A DNA stretch of 64,000 nucleotides, taken from the NCBI GenBank assembly GCA_028622995.1, contig JAJQJQ010000024.1, forward strand, positions 1,240,001 to 1,304,000, read 5' to 3'. Each line of letters opens with the position of its first letter. Position 1 is the stretch's first letter. The stretch comes from Panagrolaimus kolymaensis (lineage: Eukaryota > Nematoda > Chromadorea > Rhabditida > Panagrolaimidae). A program made the translations under genes and the position numbers. Below, one piece after another: positions 1 through 13,219 of this stretch. The notes beneath the pieces are model-generated. The model searched no databases. It saw nothing but the letters and a program-made list of their open reading frames with translations, and was not told the DNA's origin.

Positions 1-3000
1 TTGGATTTTTTTCTCTTCACATTCCATATATTTGATAATCTTTTTTTTTCATGATTAGTATGTTAGTACAAAATTTCGTGGGAACAGAAAATTACTTAGT
101 GCCGGATGAATTTTTTTGTTTACTTTGATTAAAATTTTTTTATAAAAGCTCCCATAAAAAGCAACTTTTGAAACAAAATTATTAGGTAAGACAATTCTTG
201 GATGGAAAATTATCGAATTAAACAACTTTCGTAATGCCATAATTTTCGTATTTTTAACTTCCATTTTTCCATTTTTTGTTTTTAATATTATTACTTTTTA
301 TTATTTATTTGTTGCTGCAAAAAAAAATGAAGCAATAAAAATTCAAAAAAGCTTTTTTTAGAAATGAAAAAAATTTTTTGTCATGACCTTCCTCAAAATT
401 TTTCTGGTTGGCTTGCTTTATTTTTTAAGCTTTTTTTTGCAAAAATAAAAATATTGTTTGAGAAATGAATGATCCTCCCTCATTTTATTTTTTTTCCGCT
501 GCTGCCATCTGGTGACAGATGAATTGGAAATAGAATTGAGAATATATATTATATTAAATTTTTGCCATTTTTTTGGGAGGAAACTAAAGATTAGACGACC
601 AAATTTTTTATTAGGGCAAAAAAATGCTTGGATTTTTTCCTTATAAAAATACTTTTAACTTTAAATTTAAAATGGTTGCTTCTTTAATTTAAAATTTGTT
701 TATTTTTGTCATAAATTTTTTTCTTAATCTGTTATTTTTGTTTAACTCTAACCAAATGGAAGAAAATTTTTCAATTTACGTCAGTGAAATCAAAAGTTTT
801 GATGAAAGTTATTTTAGTATTTAATTTTTTTTTTTCATATTCAATGGAGATAAATTCTCGAAGTTTTTTTACGTACGTAGTAAGACATCTTTTTTTAAAA
901 TTCTTTTCAAATATTAGTGTATTTTTTTTTTGAATGTCAAAAGTTTGTAGTAAACAAAAAAATAGTTTATTATTGCATATATTTTTTTGTAGTCAGACCG
1001 AATAATGGATTCTACCGATTATGAATCGATTCAGAAATGATCGGAAAAAATTAATTTAATGTAAATTTTTTTCAATCCAAATCTTTAAAATAATGGAACT
1101 CAGAAAATTTCCTTTTCGTTTTTTTATTCTTGATAATATAATAAAATTTATTAACCGACGAACTACTATAGATTTTAATAAAATTCAGAATACTTCCTTT
1201 TTCATTCCTTTTTTTTATTTTCATTTTTCAATGGCATTTTTTTATGTTTCTCTTCTAATAAAAAAAAAAAAATGAATGTCAATTTTTTTTTTGGTTTTTT
1301 TCTTCCTTCATCTGCGCATATGTGCCAAATACATACATCCTCCATGCACACTACTCATTTTTACTTATATATTCGCCTTGACTCATTCAGTTTCATTTCC
1401 TATCTTTTTTTCCCTCAATTTTTTTTCAATATGCGTTCCTTATTTTCTTCTTCTTCGAAACAAGTAAAACATAGACGCTTCACCGCAGCCACAGAAAATA
1501 AAAGTAACACCCTCACAAAAAAAAAAGAATTTTTTTTTGTTACTTCGTATTCTATCATTTTTTTTTCTTGTCTTCTTTCTTTCTTCTTCATCGAATGAAT
1601 TTGTTGTAGTTGTTTCGTTTTACATAGTTTCTTCTTGCTTGTCCTCTTCGAAGTCGTCGTTGTCGGGTGCGTTTATGGGTGTTTCTTGTTTCTTCAAAAT
1701 GAGTGTTGTTGGAGCAAGCCCAAGCCCAAACAAGGACAAAGATGGAAACGAAAGGAAGGAAGAGAAAAAAGTAAAGGAGAAAAAGAAAAAATGCATAATT
1801 TTGTTGTTGCCGCAAAAATAAGCATACACATACATGCCTCTTTTTTCATTTTCTACTTTTTTTCTTGTTTTTGGGTCTGTGCATTTATGTATTCATTCAT
1901 CAATGAAATTTTTTTTTAGAAAATTTGAAATAAAAGAGTTGACAATGCGCAAAAAAAATTATTATATTATTGACACATAACTTTTTTTTTATTATAGTAA
2001 AGTCATGAGTAAAAAAATATATTTGACTGAAATATTAGTTTTGCATCGAATTTGTATCATCGCTGTTGATACTCTGGTATTTCTTACAACTAAGGCTCAC
2101 AATCAAAAAATAAAAGGCATCTATTTTGAAGATATTATTTTTTAATTTTTTGCAAAGCTCTCAATTTTTTTAATGGATTATTTATTTCTTTTTCATATTT
2201 ACAACCAAAAAAACTTTTTTTCATTTGGCATTAAAAATTTTCATATTAAAAACTAACATGCAGGAAAATAAATGTAATATCGTGACATTTTAAGTTTCAA
2301 CCAACAAAACAAAATAAAAATAACAAACAATCATGCCTTCTTTTTTTTTCTTTCCTTTTTTTCTTAGCAAAGGCAGAAGAAAAAAACTTTATTATTTATT
2401 TTTTTCATTAAATGTTTTAACCAATTTCTTTTTAATTTATTTCTTTCAAATTGAATTCAATTCAAAATGCTAATATGTATCACATTTCGTCGTCGTCGTC
2501 TTCTATTTCTTTCTCTTCCCTCTTTTTTTTTTGTTCGGGCTCATGAAACATTTTTCTATTTTTTTTAACAAAATGTTTTTATTATTTAATTTTTTTCCCC
2601 ATTTTAAACCCAGCCGCCAAACAACAATGATAATAGAAACCAAACTAAAGCAAATAAAAAAAAATAGATAAAAATTAATGTTATTTGTTTTGTGGTTTTC
2701 TTTTTTTTTCTTCAAAGCTTTAAAAATAGAAAATTGCATTTTTTCCCTTTCATTTTGTTTTATTTTTTTCGTTGCCTTTAATTTTTATTATGGATTTTTA
2801 CTTCCCTCTTTTTTTTGTTCTGTTCTGTTCTTTGTTATTTGTGGTTTTGTGGTTTTGAGGCTTTGCTTTTAAATTGCTAATGCTGCTTGCTTGTTTGTTG
2901 CTGATGCTGCCACATTGAAATCCATTTTTTTATTCACAAACCCATAAACCATTTTACAAAAAAATTTAGTTTTTTTTATTTTTCTTTCTTTGTTCGAAGG

Positions 3001-6000
3001 ATTATTTATATATAAACATCTGCTTTTTTTCAGCTGAATTTTTTCCTTGTTAAATTTTTTTTTAATTTTTAATTTATGGGATTTTTTTTGCTTCGAATTT
3101 TCTCATTTTTATACCTAAGTTGCAAATTTGTGTTAAAACTCAAATAAATTTTTGTGGTAAAAATGAATTTATACAGTAGTTTACTATAAAAAAAATGTAT
3201 ATAGTTTGAATCACTTTTATTTAATCAACATTTTATTTATTCTTTATTTATCCTTATTCCAGATACCATTAAAAAGTTTGTTTCTTACTTTTTTTTATAT
3301 CTAAAAGTCAAACAAGTGTGACGATTTTTCCCTTAAAAATATGCATTCATTATATCTTTTTCTTTCTTCCTTTTTCTTTTTCAAATCAAAAACGTAAAAA
3401 TGAAGAATGAATAAATTTTCTCACACACACACTCAAATATTTGCCAACAACAATAATAAAATAAAAATATTTTTTTATTTAATGTTTAAACTAAAAAAAG
3501 AAGAAAGATGGAAACGTCGTCACGAAAGAAAGATAGAGAAATCAAAAAAAAAATAAAAACTAAAAAAGGAAGATGAGTGAGAGGATGGGAAAAAATATAG
3601 GAAGAATATACGTAGTCTTAAATTTTTTTTAAAGAAAAAAGGTGGAAATAAAAAAAGGAAAAGTTAAAGATTTTTATTTAGGGTTTTTGTAGTCATTAAA
3701 AGTTATTCTCTCGTATGAAATTTTATTTTTAAGAAAGTATTTTAAATATATTTACAAATAATAATAATAATAAATTTTCTTAACTTTGTGATTTATGAAA
3801 ATCATAATTTTTAGCGGAAATTTCATGTTTTTTGATAATTTTTTAGATTCCCCACAACAGCAACAAAAAAATTTACAACAAAAAATGCAACATTTTTTTG
3901 TCTTTGTTCAAGTTTATCCATTTTTTATTATTCTTCATTCGATGAAGAAAAAATTTTTTTTTTTGATTCTCCTCAAGCTCATCCATATTTTATCCCTTTT
4001 TATCTCCATCCTCTCCCGCGCATCCAATCCACTCTACTCTTCTTTTTTTTCCTTCAATTCTCGGTCGTCAAGAAAGAAAAAATTATTTTTTTCATTCATT
4101 CATTCAACGTTTTTATTATTCTTTTTTTTTGTGGTCGCATATTTTTAAATCGATTTGATTCGAAAAATGCAAAAAAAAAACTCGAACATCGAACGAACGA
4201 ACAAAAAGAAAATGGTGGCGGCGACGGAGGCAGCGACTCCTTTTCCATCGAAAAAAAAATTGAATTGATTGAGTTGTGACTATTTTATTTGGTTGTGGTG
4301 GCTGATGGATGGATGCATTTGGATGATGGTTGATGGTACAAATAATAAACATAGTCCAGCTGACTGGCGACGACGAATGGCGAAAGCGACTACTGACCAG
4401 GTCACACACATAAAAAAAAAGCATACACACTTTTTTTGTATGTATTCCTCCTCCTCCACTTTATTTTTTCTTTCTTTTTTTTGGTGGTTGATGAGATTAA
4501 AAAAAATAATCAGAGCTTCTGATTTTGTGTTTTTTTATTTTTCGAAGTTGTTTTTGGAACAAAAAAAAAAGAAAGGATTATTTAAAAATCTATATCGAAT
4601 TATCAAAAGAAAAAAGAAAGGATTTGAATAAATGTTTTTTTTTGTTATTGTTGTTGCCAGATTAGCAGCTTTTGATTAGTAAAAAATAAAATAAAAAGAA
4701 GGTCGGAACAAAAATAACAGGATTTAATTCTTTTTTTTAAAATTTAATTTGATTCATGTGACTGATTTGGTTTTTTTCGGTATCATTTGATTCTCTCGTT
4801 CGTTGTTATCTCTTCTTTTTTTTTAAAGTAACAAAAAATTAGAGTTTTTTTTAATGGCATCATTAATTTAGATAAGTTTTAAAAAAAGTGAGTCGAACGG
4901 TGCTGGGTTATCGAGTATCATTCGTCCGAAAAGTAGCTAATCAAATTTTGAGATATTTTTTTTATTAAGAAACAAAACATATTTTCTGGTCAAAGGTTGT
5001 TCGATCAGGAGATTGACATGAGCTAACGAGAGTGCGTTTCCATTCACAAAATGAATTTTACTTTTTTTTATTTTCAAGAATTCTAAAAATTTGTATTTTT
5101 GCAAGAAAAAAACTTTCTTAAGCTCTTAAGAAGGATTTTAATATTCCACAAAGAGTTTTTTATCTTTTGACCCTTAGCATTCTAGTCCCATGGTTTTTAA
5201 TAACAGTTTGACTTTTTTCTGCAACTCGAGCATCTTTTCTTCTTCACTTTTAGCAATTTTAAAATACATTATTTCAAAGTTCATTTATAGAAAGTTAAGC
5301 GATTAAAATTTTAATTTCTGTTTAATAAATCTTATTTGTTTTAGTTTTAATTTTAATATTTATTTTATTAAATACCATTAACATTAGCTACCAGATGTTT
5401 TAACATTTTAAAATCTTTCCCTCTCCCTCTATTTTTTTTTCATTTCGTTCCCGCGTTTTTTATTTATTTATTTTTTTTATTCCAATCACATGTGTAAAAA
5501 AACTACAAAACGGAACTTTGATGTTGTTATTTATTTATTTATTTATTTTCCTGCTACTGCATCCAATTTTTTTCTTTTTCTTCTCCTTTTTTTCTGATCA
5601 TCAATAACCAACAAAAAAGAAGCGAGAAAAGAATCTCTCCCAAAAAAAAATTTATTGTAAACAAACACGCGTCATAAAAATTGAATTTTTGTACTTTGTC
5701 ATACATACAATTACTTTGCATGTCTCGTGTCTTTTATTTTTTGCAAAAAAAAATAATTCTTCCTTTCGTGATTGATTTTAATGTAACGGAAATTTATTTT
5801 CATATGACAAAAATAAAAAAATTATTGTTTATTAACGATTTTTTTTGTAGGTCTAACAATCGGGGAAATAAAGCAGTTTTCGAAAGCATCGAAAGTTTTG
5901 GAAGATAAACTTCTGATTCGTGAATATATATTTTTTATATGGAATTTTAATATTTTTTGCCGCCAAAAAATTACATATTTTCTTAGAATTTTTTATTTTT

Positions 6001-6599
6001 GAAGAACTAAACTAACTTCCTGCATATTTATCAACAACGCAAACTCCACAAAGAAAAAAAGAAAGAGAAACGCCTTTACTCTCGTTTCTTAAAATTTATT
6101 TTTTTCTTCAACGAACACGTATATAAACTTTTTCGTTTTTTTTGTGTGGCTTCAAACTCAAACCCAAGAAAGCACAACACGAGAGAGAGGACATTATTGA
6201 CTAACTACAACCACCAACCAACCAAACGGAACTCAACAGCTGTTTATTTTTTCCATTTGTAACAAGCAGAAGAAAAAAAAAGAAAGAAAAAAAAATTCAA
6301 ACATTCACATAAAAACTTTTTTTTTCAAGCAGCAAAAACACACACATCAATAAAAACTCAACTCTCTCTTCTAACATATTTTATTATTTGAGCGGCAGTG
6401 GTTTATTTTATTTTACCCATTGAGCGTCGAGCGGGAAAATTGTAAGAAAAAGTTGCATCGATTGAATTTCTTAGATTAAAATTAATTAATTGAAGTTCAA
6501 ATTTTTATTTTTATATTCAAAATTACTTCCGTAAAAGATCCAATTTCTTCTCCTCCTTCTTCGCATACTCCAAACTCAAAAGCATTTATTTTTGAGATT
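1..6599. other. Non-coding AT-rich stretch upstream of Pellino gene
   Basis: No conserved coding segment, tRNA or rRNA was recognised on either strand. The stretch is dominated by T and A runs, short CTT/CTC-rich tracts and simple repeats. Open frames here are short and of low complexity (Phe, Lys, Ser), as expected for T-rich DNA. The last few hundred bases presumably hold the promoter and 5' untranslated region of the Pellino gene starting at 6600, but I cannot place a transcription start. Confidence 0.6.
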
Positions 6600-9500
6600 A
6601 TGAATACTAAATGCTCTGTAAGTATGAATAACAACAGCCACATTGGCACTGGTAATGGAGGAGGAAGCCCATCAACAATTAATGATGATGTTCATCATTC
6701 TCAAAAAGCAGCAATATGGTAAGTCTAATTTGCCAATAATGTGCGACAGAAAGGCAGCTCTTTTTTCATTTCATCTCATCTCAGTTCTATTTGTCTTTTT
6801 TTTCATTAAATAGGAATTAAGAATGGAAAGGAAAAAGGAAGAACGAAAAAAAAATGGTCTGAACGAACTTCTTTTTTCTTTTCCTTTTTCAGTCGATAAT
6901 TTGCTTTTTTTTTGTTTGAAAGAAAAAGGCGCAAAAAAAAGAAAAAGAAAAAATGACTACTAAAAGTTTCTAAGAAAAAAATAAGAATGGAGAGAAAAAA
7001 ATATATATGTCAAGGGTTATGAGACTTTGATTTGTTGTATTGATTGAAAAATTGTTTTTGATACTTGCTTTTCATCCTGAACAAAGCCAAGTTAATCGAA
7101 AGTTATATAAAACGAATGAGCGCATATTCTCAGCAAAATTGGTGCCCTTTTGCATAACTTAAAATTTTGTTACCACAAGTCTCTCAACAAAATTTTTTGA
7201 ACTTTCTTGCCTTCTTTCTTTACAATTTTTCTTTTCAGCTTTTAGTGACTGACTCTAGAAACCTTCAAATTACTTTTCCTAAAGTTTTTAGTAATAATTA
7301 CCAATTTTTACAAATTTCATTTCTAAACTTTTACAAACTTAATCCAAAAAAATTTAAGGATAAATTGTTTTTCGTTATTTCTTTTACAAACTTACTTTTT
7401 ATTTTTATAAATGTTTTCAAAAAAATGTTTGTTATTTCCTCCCACTCTTTTTTTATATTTTTCCCTCACTACCAAACAACAACTTAAAGCATAAAATTAT
7501 TAGCTTCTTTTTTTCTAAAGTTGTTTAAACTCTAACTCTTCAGAATTTTTTTTATGTATGTTACTCTTCGAATCATTTTTATTTTATTTTTTTACTAAAT
7601 CGAATGTGGCAGAAATAATTGCCTATAATTACTCTTTCTTTCTCCCTCTTCTGTCAACCATTTTTTTACCACCAATGCGTTCCTGTTTTTTATTTTATTT
7701 TGCATTAGAAAAAAAAATATAATAGTAAAACTATAACTTTGTTCGTTCGACTTTGAAAAAAAAAATGGTTAGAATTTAGAATTTTTTTTTATTATTAAAA
7801 TAGATTGACTTTATAACTATCGCTATTTTTTTCGAACGGCCAAAACATATTCTTATCAATTTTTTTATTTTTTTATAATATTTGATTTGATAGCCCATAA
7901 AATTGTTTTAAAAAAATGGTGGACGATGATGATGTGACAAGTGACACCACCAATAATAACCCGTCGCGTATTCACACAAAACAAACTTCTTTTTTTTCAA
8001 TGATTTTTATTAGACCCAAATATAAAGCAACAAACTTTTATAGTTTGTTTTTTTTCTTTACAGCTTTGCAACAAATTTGAATTAAAAAAATTTGCTTTAT
8101 AAAAATATCTGTAAATGTTTTTTTTTGTTCGATTAAACTTTTTTTAACGTCCGTTATGAAGCAGTCCCAAAAATCCGGAATAGAAAAACATCTGAAAAGT
8201 TTATTTAGCTAAAAAAATATTTTGGAGCTTTTGCGATAAGAATCCGGGTTAAAAAAAGTCATTTACAGTAGATACTAGAAACAATAATAAAAAAAACTTT
8301 AATAAAAGGAAAATGATTAACAAAAACAATTTTTTTTCCATTTTTCACAAAATACTATTAAACGCAATTTTTTTGTATTATTTAAATAATAATAATATAA
8401 AGTTAATAATAAAAAATAAATTGACGCCATCCATCTCTCTCTTTATTTCCCTCAAAAAAAAAAACTAAAGCTAACTTTTTTTGGTTGCCATTAGTAACAT
8501 AATTTCAAGCCTCATATTTTTGTCCTTTCTTCTCACTTTTTTACTTTGAAAAAACTTTTTCCTTGTTTTTTCAACTCTTTTTTTTATTATTGAAACTAAA
8601 ATTTATTTTCATTTATTTTTTCCAGTACCCCAATTTCAATGCCATCAAATATTATTCCAATTCCAAATTCATTAATTTCAACAACGAAAGATGAAAATGA
8701 TAAACAACACCAACAACAACAACAACAACGACAACTTTCATCATCAGAAGGTGAAAATGATTCGCCTTCAATTACTCCCATTCATGTAATAAATAATTCT
8801 ATTATCATTGATGGTGAAATTGTGGTAATTGAAAATAATGGTGGGGCGGCTGATGATGAAGATGATGAACCGGAATATTATGGTGAATTAATTTTACTTG
8901 GATATAATGGAGCTCCAGAAACTTCAAGACATTCCAATTCTCGTCGAAGTCATCGATCGAAAATGGTTATAAAGAAAAAAGATTCAGGGAATGGAGTAAA
9001 AAAGGGTAAAATGATTTCAATTCAAGCTCCACCATCTCAAAGTCCCGCAGTACAAGATTCCACAAGACATGTGGTCACTTATTGTTATACTAAACAACAT
9101 ACAGTTCTAGTTGAATATGTAAATGATTCAACAAAAGATATGTTCCAAGTAAGATATATTTTCATTCGTAAAAAAAATTGTGGCAGAGAGAGAAATTAAT
9201 TTTTTTTGCTTTTCAAAAAGATTCCAGTTCATTGAGAACGCATTTTTTATTTCTTTAAAAAAAATCGGATATGGTATATTTCGAATTTGATTTTTTGATC
9301 GCGATTCATAATAATCAAATAACTCAGAATCTCACCACAAAATTTTTTAAATCTCCAAAAAGCTTAGAAGTGAACAATCAATAATTAAGTTAAAATTATA
9401 ATTTTTATTTTACAAAAATTTCTTAAATCAAAGTTGCTTTTTAAAGTTTCTTTTTGTAATAATTAAATTAAGGGGAATATCCCAGCGAAAACTTGTGAGC

Positions 9501-10967
9501 TTCCAACATGCCTTAAATTGAAGCTAAATAATATTCTAAAAATATTTGTTTCTTTAATTATGAAAAATTTAAAAATTAACATTTTCTAATTCCCTTGTAT
9601 TTTCTTTTAGGTTGGTCGATCAAGTGAACCCCAAATAGATTTTTCGATTGTTGATACATGGCTTGAAGCGGGTCCTCATGCAGTTTTATCTCCAGTTGGA
9701 GGAAATAATAATGTACGAATATCTAATTCTCATCGACCCATATCCTCCACCATTTCTCGATATGCATGTCGAATCTTAGCTGATCGAGAAGAGCCTAATA
9801 AAGTTTATGTTTATGCAGCAGGGTTTGATTCATCAAAAAATATATTTTTGGGTGAAAAAGCTACAAAATGGCAAAAGAAAAATGGTGAATATGATGGACT
9901 CACTACGAATGGAGTATTAATTTTACATCCCGATAGAAATAATGAAAGTATCGATGGTAGTGGAATTAGCAGCAATAGACCTAATAGCAATAATAGTGGC
10001 AGCGGAGATATATCAAATCGTGAAATGTATGAATGGAGAGAAGTAAGCGTGGATGGAGATATATATTCATTGCGTGAAACTCGATCGTCTCAAAAACGTG
10101 GAAGTCTTAAATTGGATGAATCCAATCAACTTCAAGATGGAACTTTAATTGATTTATGCGGCGCTACTTTACTTTGGCGATCAGCAGATGGATTAAAACA
10201 TTCACCTTCAAGATTTGAGTTAGAAAGAAGATTAGATGAATTAAATGCTGGAAAACCTCAATGCCCTGTAAATTTAAATACTTTAATTATTCCTAAAAAG
10301 AAAGCTTCCAAAAATGCTACTTCTCGACAACCTTATGTAAGTTTTTATATATTTAGCGGGGAAAAAATAGGAACATTCTTGAATCAAACATTAAATTTTT
10401 TATTAAAATTTAAGGTTTTTAATTCTTAAATTTCTCTTTTGATTCGGAAATTGAAATTATTACGAGACTTTTTGCTCCATAAATAAATTTATATCTCGAA
10501 GCTATTTTGTGAAACATATTATTTAAATTCTTAACATTTTTTTAGGTATATATGCGTTGCGGCCATGTTCAAGGTAAACATGAATGGGGAATAGTTCGAA
10601 AACCCGCGGAAGGGAATGTAACTAAATTTAAATGCCCTATTTGTATGATGGATTCAGAACGAGTTATTCAATTAACGATGGGAATGGAATCCGCATTTCA
10701 TTTAGATTCAGAATCATTAGATTATTCATTTAATCCATGTGGTCATGTTGCTTCATTACAAACTGTTAGGTAAATAATAATAATATTATTTTTTGTCTTG
10801 AAATGGAAAAATAATTTTATAAATGTTTTGTTTTAAGATATTGGTCAAGAATTCCATTGCCTCATGGAACAAACAGTTTCCATCCAGTTTGTCCATTTTG
10901 TACTTCCCTTTTATCAACTGAAAAGCCTTATATTCGCCTTATATTTCAAGATCATTGTGATTATTAA
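6600..10967 (+). CDS. peli: Pellino-family E3 ubiquitin ligase
   Basis: Five exons (6600-6718, 8626-9148, 9611-10336, 10546-10769, 10838-10967) join in frame to 573 residues. Pellino proteins are RING-like E3 ligases with an N-terminal FHA-like domain that binds phosphorylated partners, acting in Toll/IL-1-type signalling in other animals. Family signatures: YGELILLGYN near residue 125, VTYCYTKQHTVLVEYVNDS, then VGRSSEPQIDF, and ISRYACRILADREEP. The C-terminal RING-like part (from about residue 457) has MRCGHVQGKHEWG, CPICMM, NPCGHV and CPFCTSLLS, so its Cys/His ligands appear complete. The first 120 or so residues are a family-atypical Asn/Ser/Gln/Asp-rich extension with a poly-Gln run. Start chosen as the ATG whose exon joins exon 2 in phase; the 1.9 kb first intron makes this the least certain part. 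Confidence 0.93.
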
Positions 10968-11661
10968 AAAAAATAATAATATAAAAATAATGATTTCTTT
11001 TTTTTGTGAGATTCATGTCGTTTTTCAAGATGAGCGTGTCGTGTCTTCTGATTACAAACATTCTCTTCTGAAAAAATCGAAACACATAAAAAAATCAAAC
11101 ACATTTTTTCTTTCAAATTTTTGTATTTTTTTCATTTTGTTATTTTATTTTTAAAAAAATGTCGATATTTCAGTTTTTTTTTTCTTCAGTTTGTTCATAT
11201 TTTCAAGTTACGGTATTTTCTTCTTCTTCTTCTTCTTCTTATTTGTTTTGTTTTTATTTTTATATTTTTGTGATAAAAATTATGATCTCATTATTATTGT
11301 CGTCAAAAAATAAATAAAGTTCAATTAATAAATTCTTCTTTGTTAAATAAATCCATAAACGTTGAAAATCCTAAAAAATAATGGTTTCCATTTTTTAAGC
11401 GAACAAGAAAATTTTTGTTTTTTATTACAAAGAAATGGTCAGCTTAAAACTCAAGAACAGCCTTTTCAATTAATAAATTCGCACTTAACAAATAATTATA
11501 AACAAAGAAAGTCAAATTGCATACCACAACACAACTCTATTTATCATACTAAACATTCAACCTTATTGGAAGAAAAAAACACTGAAAAATAAAAATGCAT
11601 CATTTTTTGTTTGCCATGTTTTTTTTAAAATTCATTCTTAACGAAAAGCATATCTACTCAA
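10968..11661. other. 3' flank of Pellino
   Basis: No gene recognised. AATAAA-type signals occur around 11310-11350 and are plausible polyadenylation signals for the Pellino transcript. A CTT repeat lies at about 11218-11240. Confidence 0.5.
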
Positions 11662-11743
11662 GCAGCTATGGCCGAGTGGTTAAGGCGACAGACTAGAAAT
11701 CTGTTGGGCATTGCCCGCGCAGGTTCAAATCCTGCTGGCTGCG
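11662..11743 (+). tRNA. tRNA-Ser (anticodon AGA)
   Basis: 82-nt type II tRNA. Acceptor stem GCAGCTA pairs with TGGCTGC (one G-T pair). Anticodon stem ACAGA/TCTGT encloses the loop CTAGAAA, giving anticodon AGA. The long variable arm is GGGC-ATT-GCCC, and the T arm is GCAGG-TTCAAAT-CCTGC. A short T run follows, as for Pol III termination. An identical copy lies at 57223-57304. Confidence 0.97.
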
Positions 11744-13219
11744 TAAAAAATTAATTTTTTCATTTTTTTTGGACAAAAATATCGTAAACTTCATACAAAA
11801 ATCTCCAGAATCAAACTTATCATAAATCAAGTTTCTTTGAAAACTCAAAAAAAAAGCGAAGGATGCATGTCTCTCAAAAATTTTAGGTAATAAAATCAAA
11901 TCCACGCAAATTTATATTTAAAAAAAGTCCTTGAACTTTTAAAAACAAACCTAAATCTCAAAATTAAATCTTAAATAGCATCCTCTTATTTTTAAAAATA
12001 GTAGACGAGGAAACAAGACAAAAGAAAAAAAAAGGATGGATAAAAAAGCGTGCTGCTGCTTTCTTCCTGCATTGTCTTTTTTTTCGTGTCTTCTCGAATG
12101 CTTTATTTTCTTTCTTCCTTCCATTTTCTTGGTCTTTTTTTGAATTCAATAGAATAGAAACATCTTTCTTTTTTTTTTGCGTGCTGTTTTTTTCTCTTTT
12201 TCTTGAACATTACATTTTCCCAATACTTTTTTTTGTTCACACTGCCTATGGCAAAATAGTTATTTCCCAGTCATGTTTGTTGTTGTTATATATTTTTTTT
12301 ACAATGAAATAGAAAAAGCAGCAAGAAACAAAAAAATGAAGCATAAAAAACGTTGCTTTGCTTTCTTCTTCTTTTTTCTGTTTCCTAAAAGCTGATTTAA
12401 TTTATCCATTTTTTTCCACTGCTTTTATTTATACAGCTATTATACAATAAAATCCATAAAAAATGAAAATTATTATTGTTTATCCAATCATCATTGGTTT
12501 CAGTCAATAAGGTTCCCATAGACAAGAAAGTACTAGAGAGTCACGAATGAGAAAAATTTATTATGGAGGAAAAATGGAACGCTCTTCAATGATGATGACT
12601 AATAATCGCTTCATATATAACAACAACAAACCCACATAGATTCAAATCGACTGATGTTATTTTTTTTCTTTGACTTTACAAAATATTGATTTTTTTTAAA
12701 ATTGTTTTTGTTTACTAAAAAAATTTTAAATCATCGATTCGTAGCTTTCTTTTTATTTTCTTCTACCCCCAAACTTACTTCTAATAAATGGGAAGTTATT
12801 TAAATATATATAAATATAAAGATTTCCAGAATATTCTTGTCGCGAAAAAAATTTTTTTTACTTCTCTAAAGTTTATTTATTCGTTTGAAAAAAAAGTCTT
12901 TGCTTTTCATTTACCCGACTTACTCGACTTGTTCGTTCGTCTATCTTTTTTGTTCTTTTTTTGACCATTAACCGATGAAGAAAAATAAAAAAATAATTTG
13001 AGCGCGCTTTTTTTCCCTCTCTCTCATTTTATCTCGTTATGCAAGTAGTTGTTGTTGTTGTAAGCTTTTAGTTTTATTGCTGAATTACTACTCTACTACG
13101 TGGTCGCGAATCGCGATAAACGACGTATCAGGTCGTAACATTTACATTTTTATATTTATATATATTTATTAGAATCATTTAATTTCCCGCTTTTTTTTTC
13201 TTTAGATCAAAAAAGAAAA
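11744..13219. other. Intergenic region before zyg-9
   Basis: No coding segment or RNA gene recognised. T-rich; the final part has TATA-like AT runs and a T-rich tract ending TTTAG just before the zyg-9 ATG, which could be a cis or trans (spliced-leader) acceptor. Confidence 0.5.

Noticed and set aside
1093..1919. Overlapping Phe/Ser/Lys-rich open frames
   Set aside because: They come from T- and A-rich low-complexity DNA and lack any domain or splice context.
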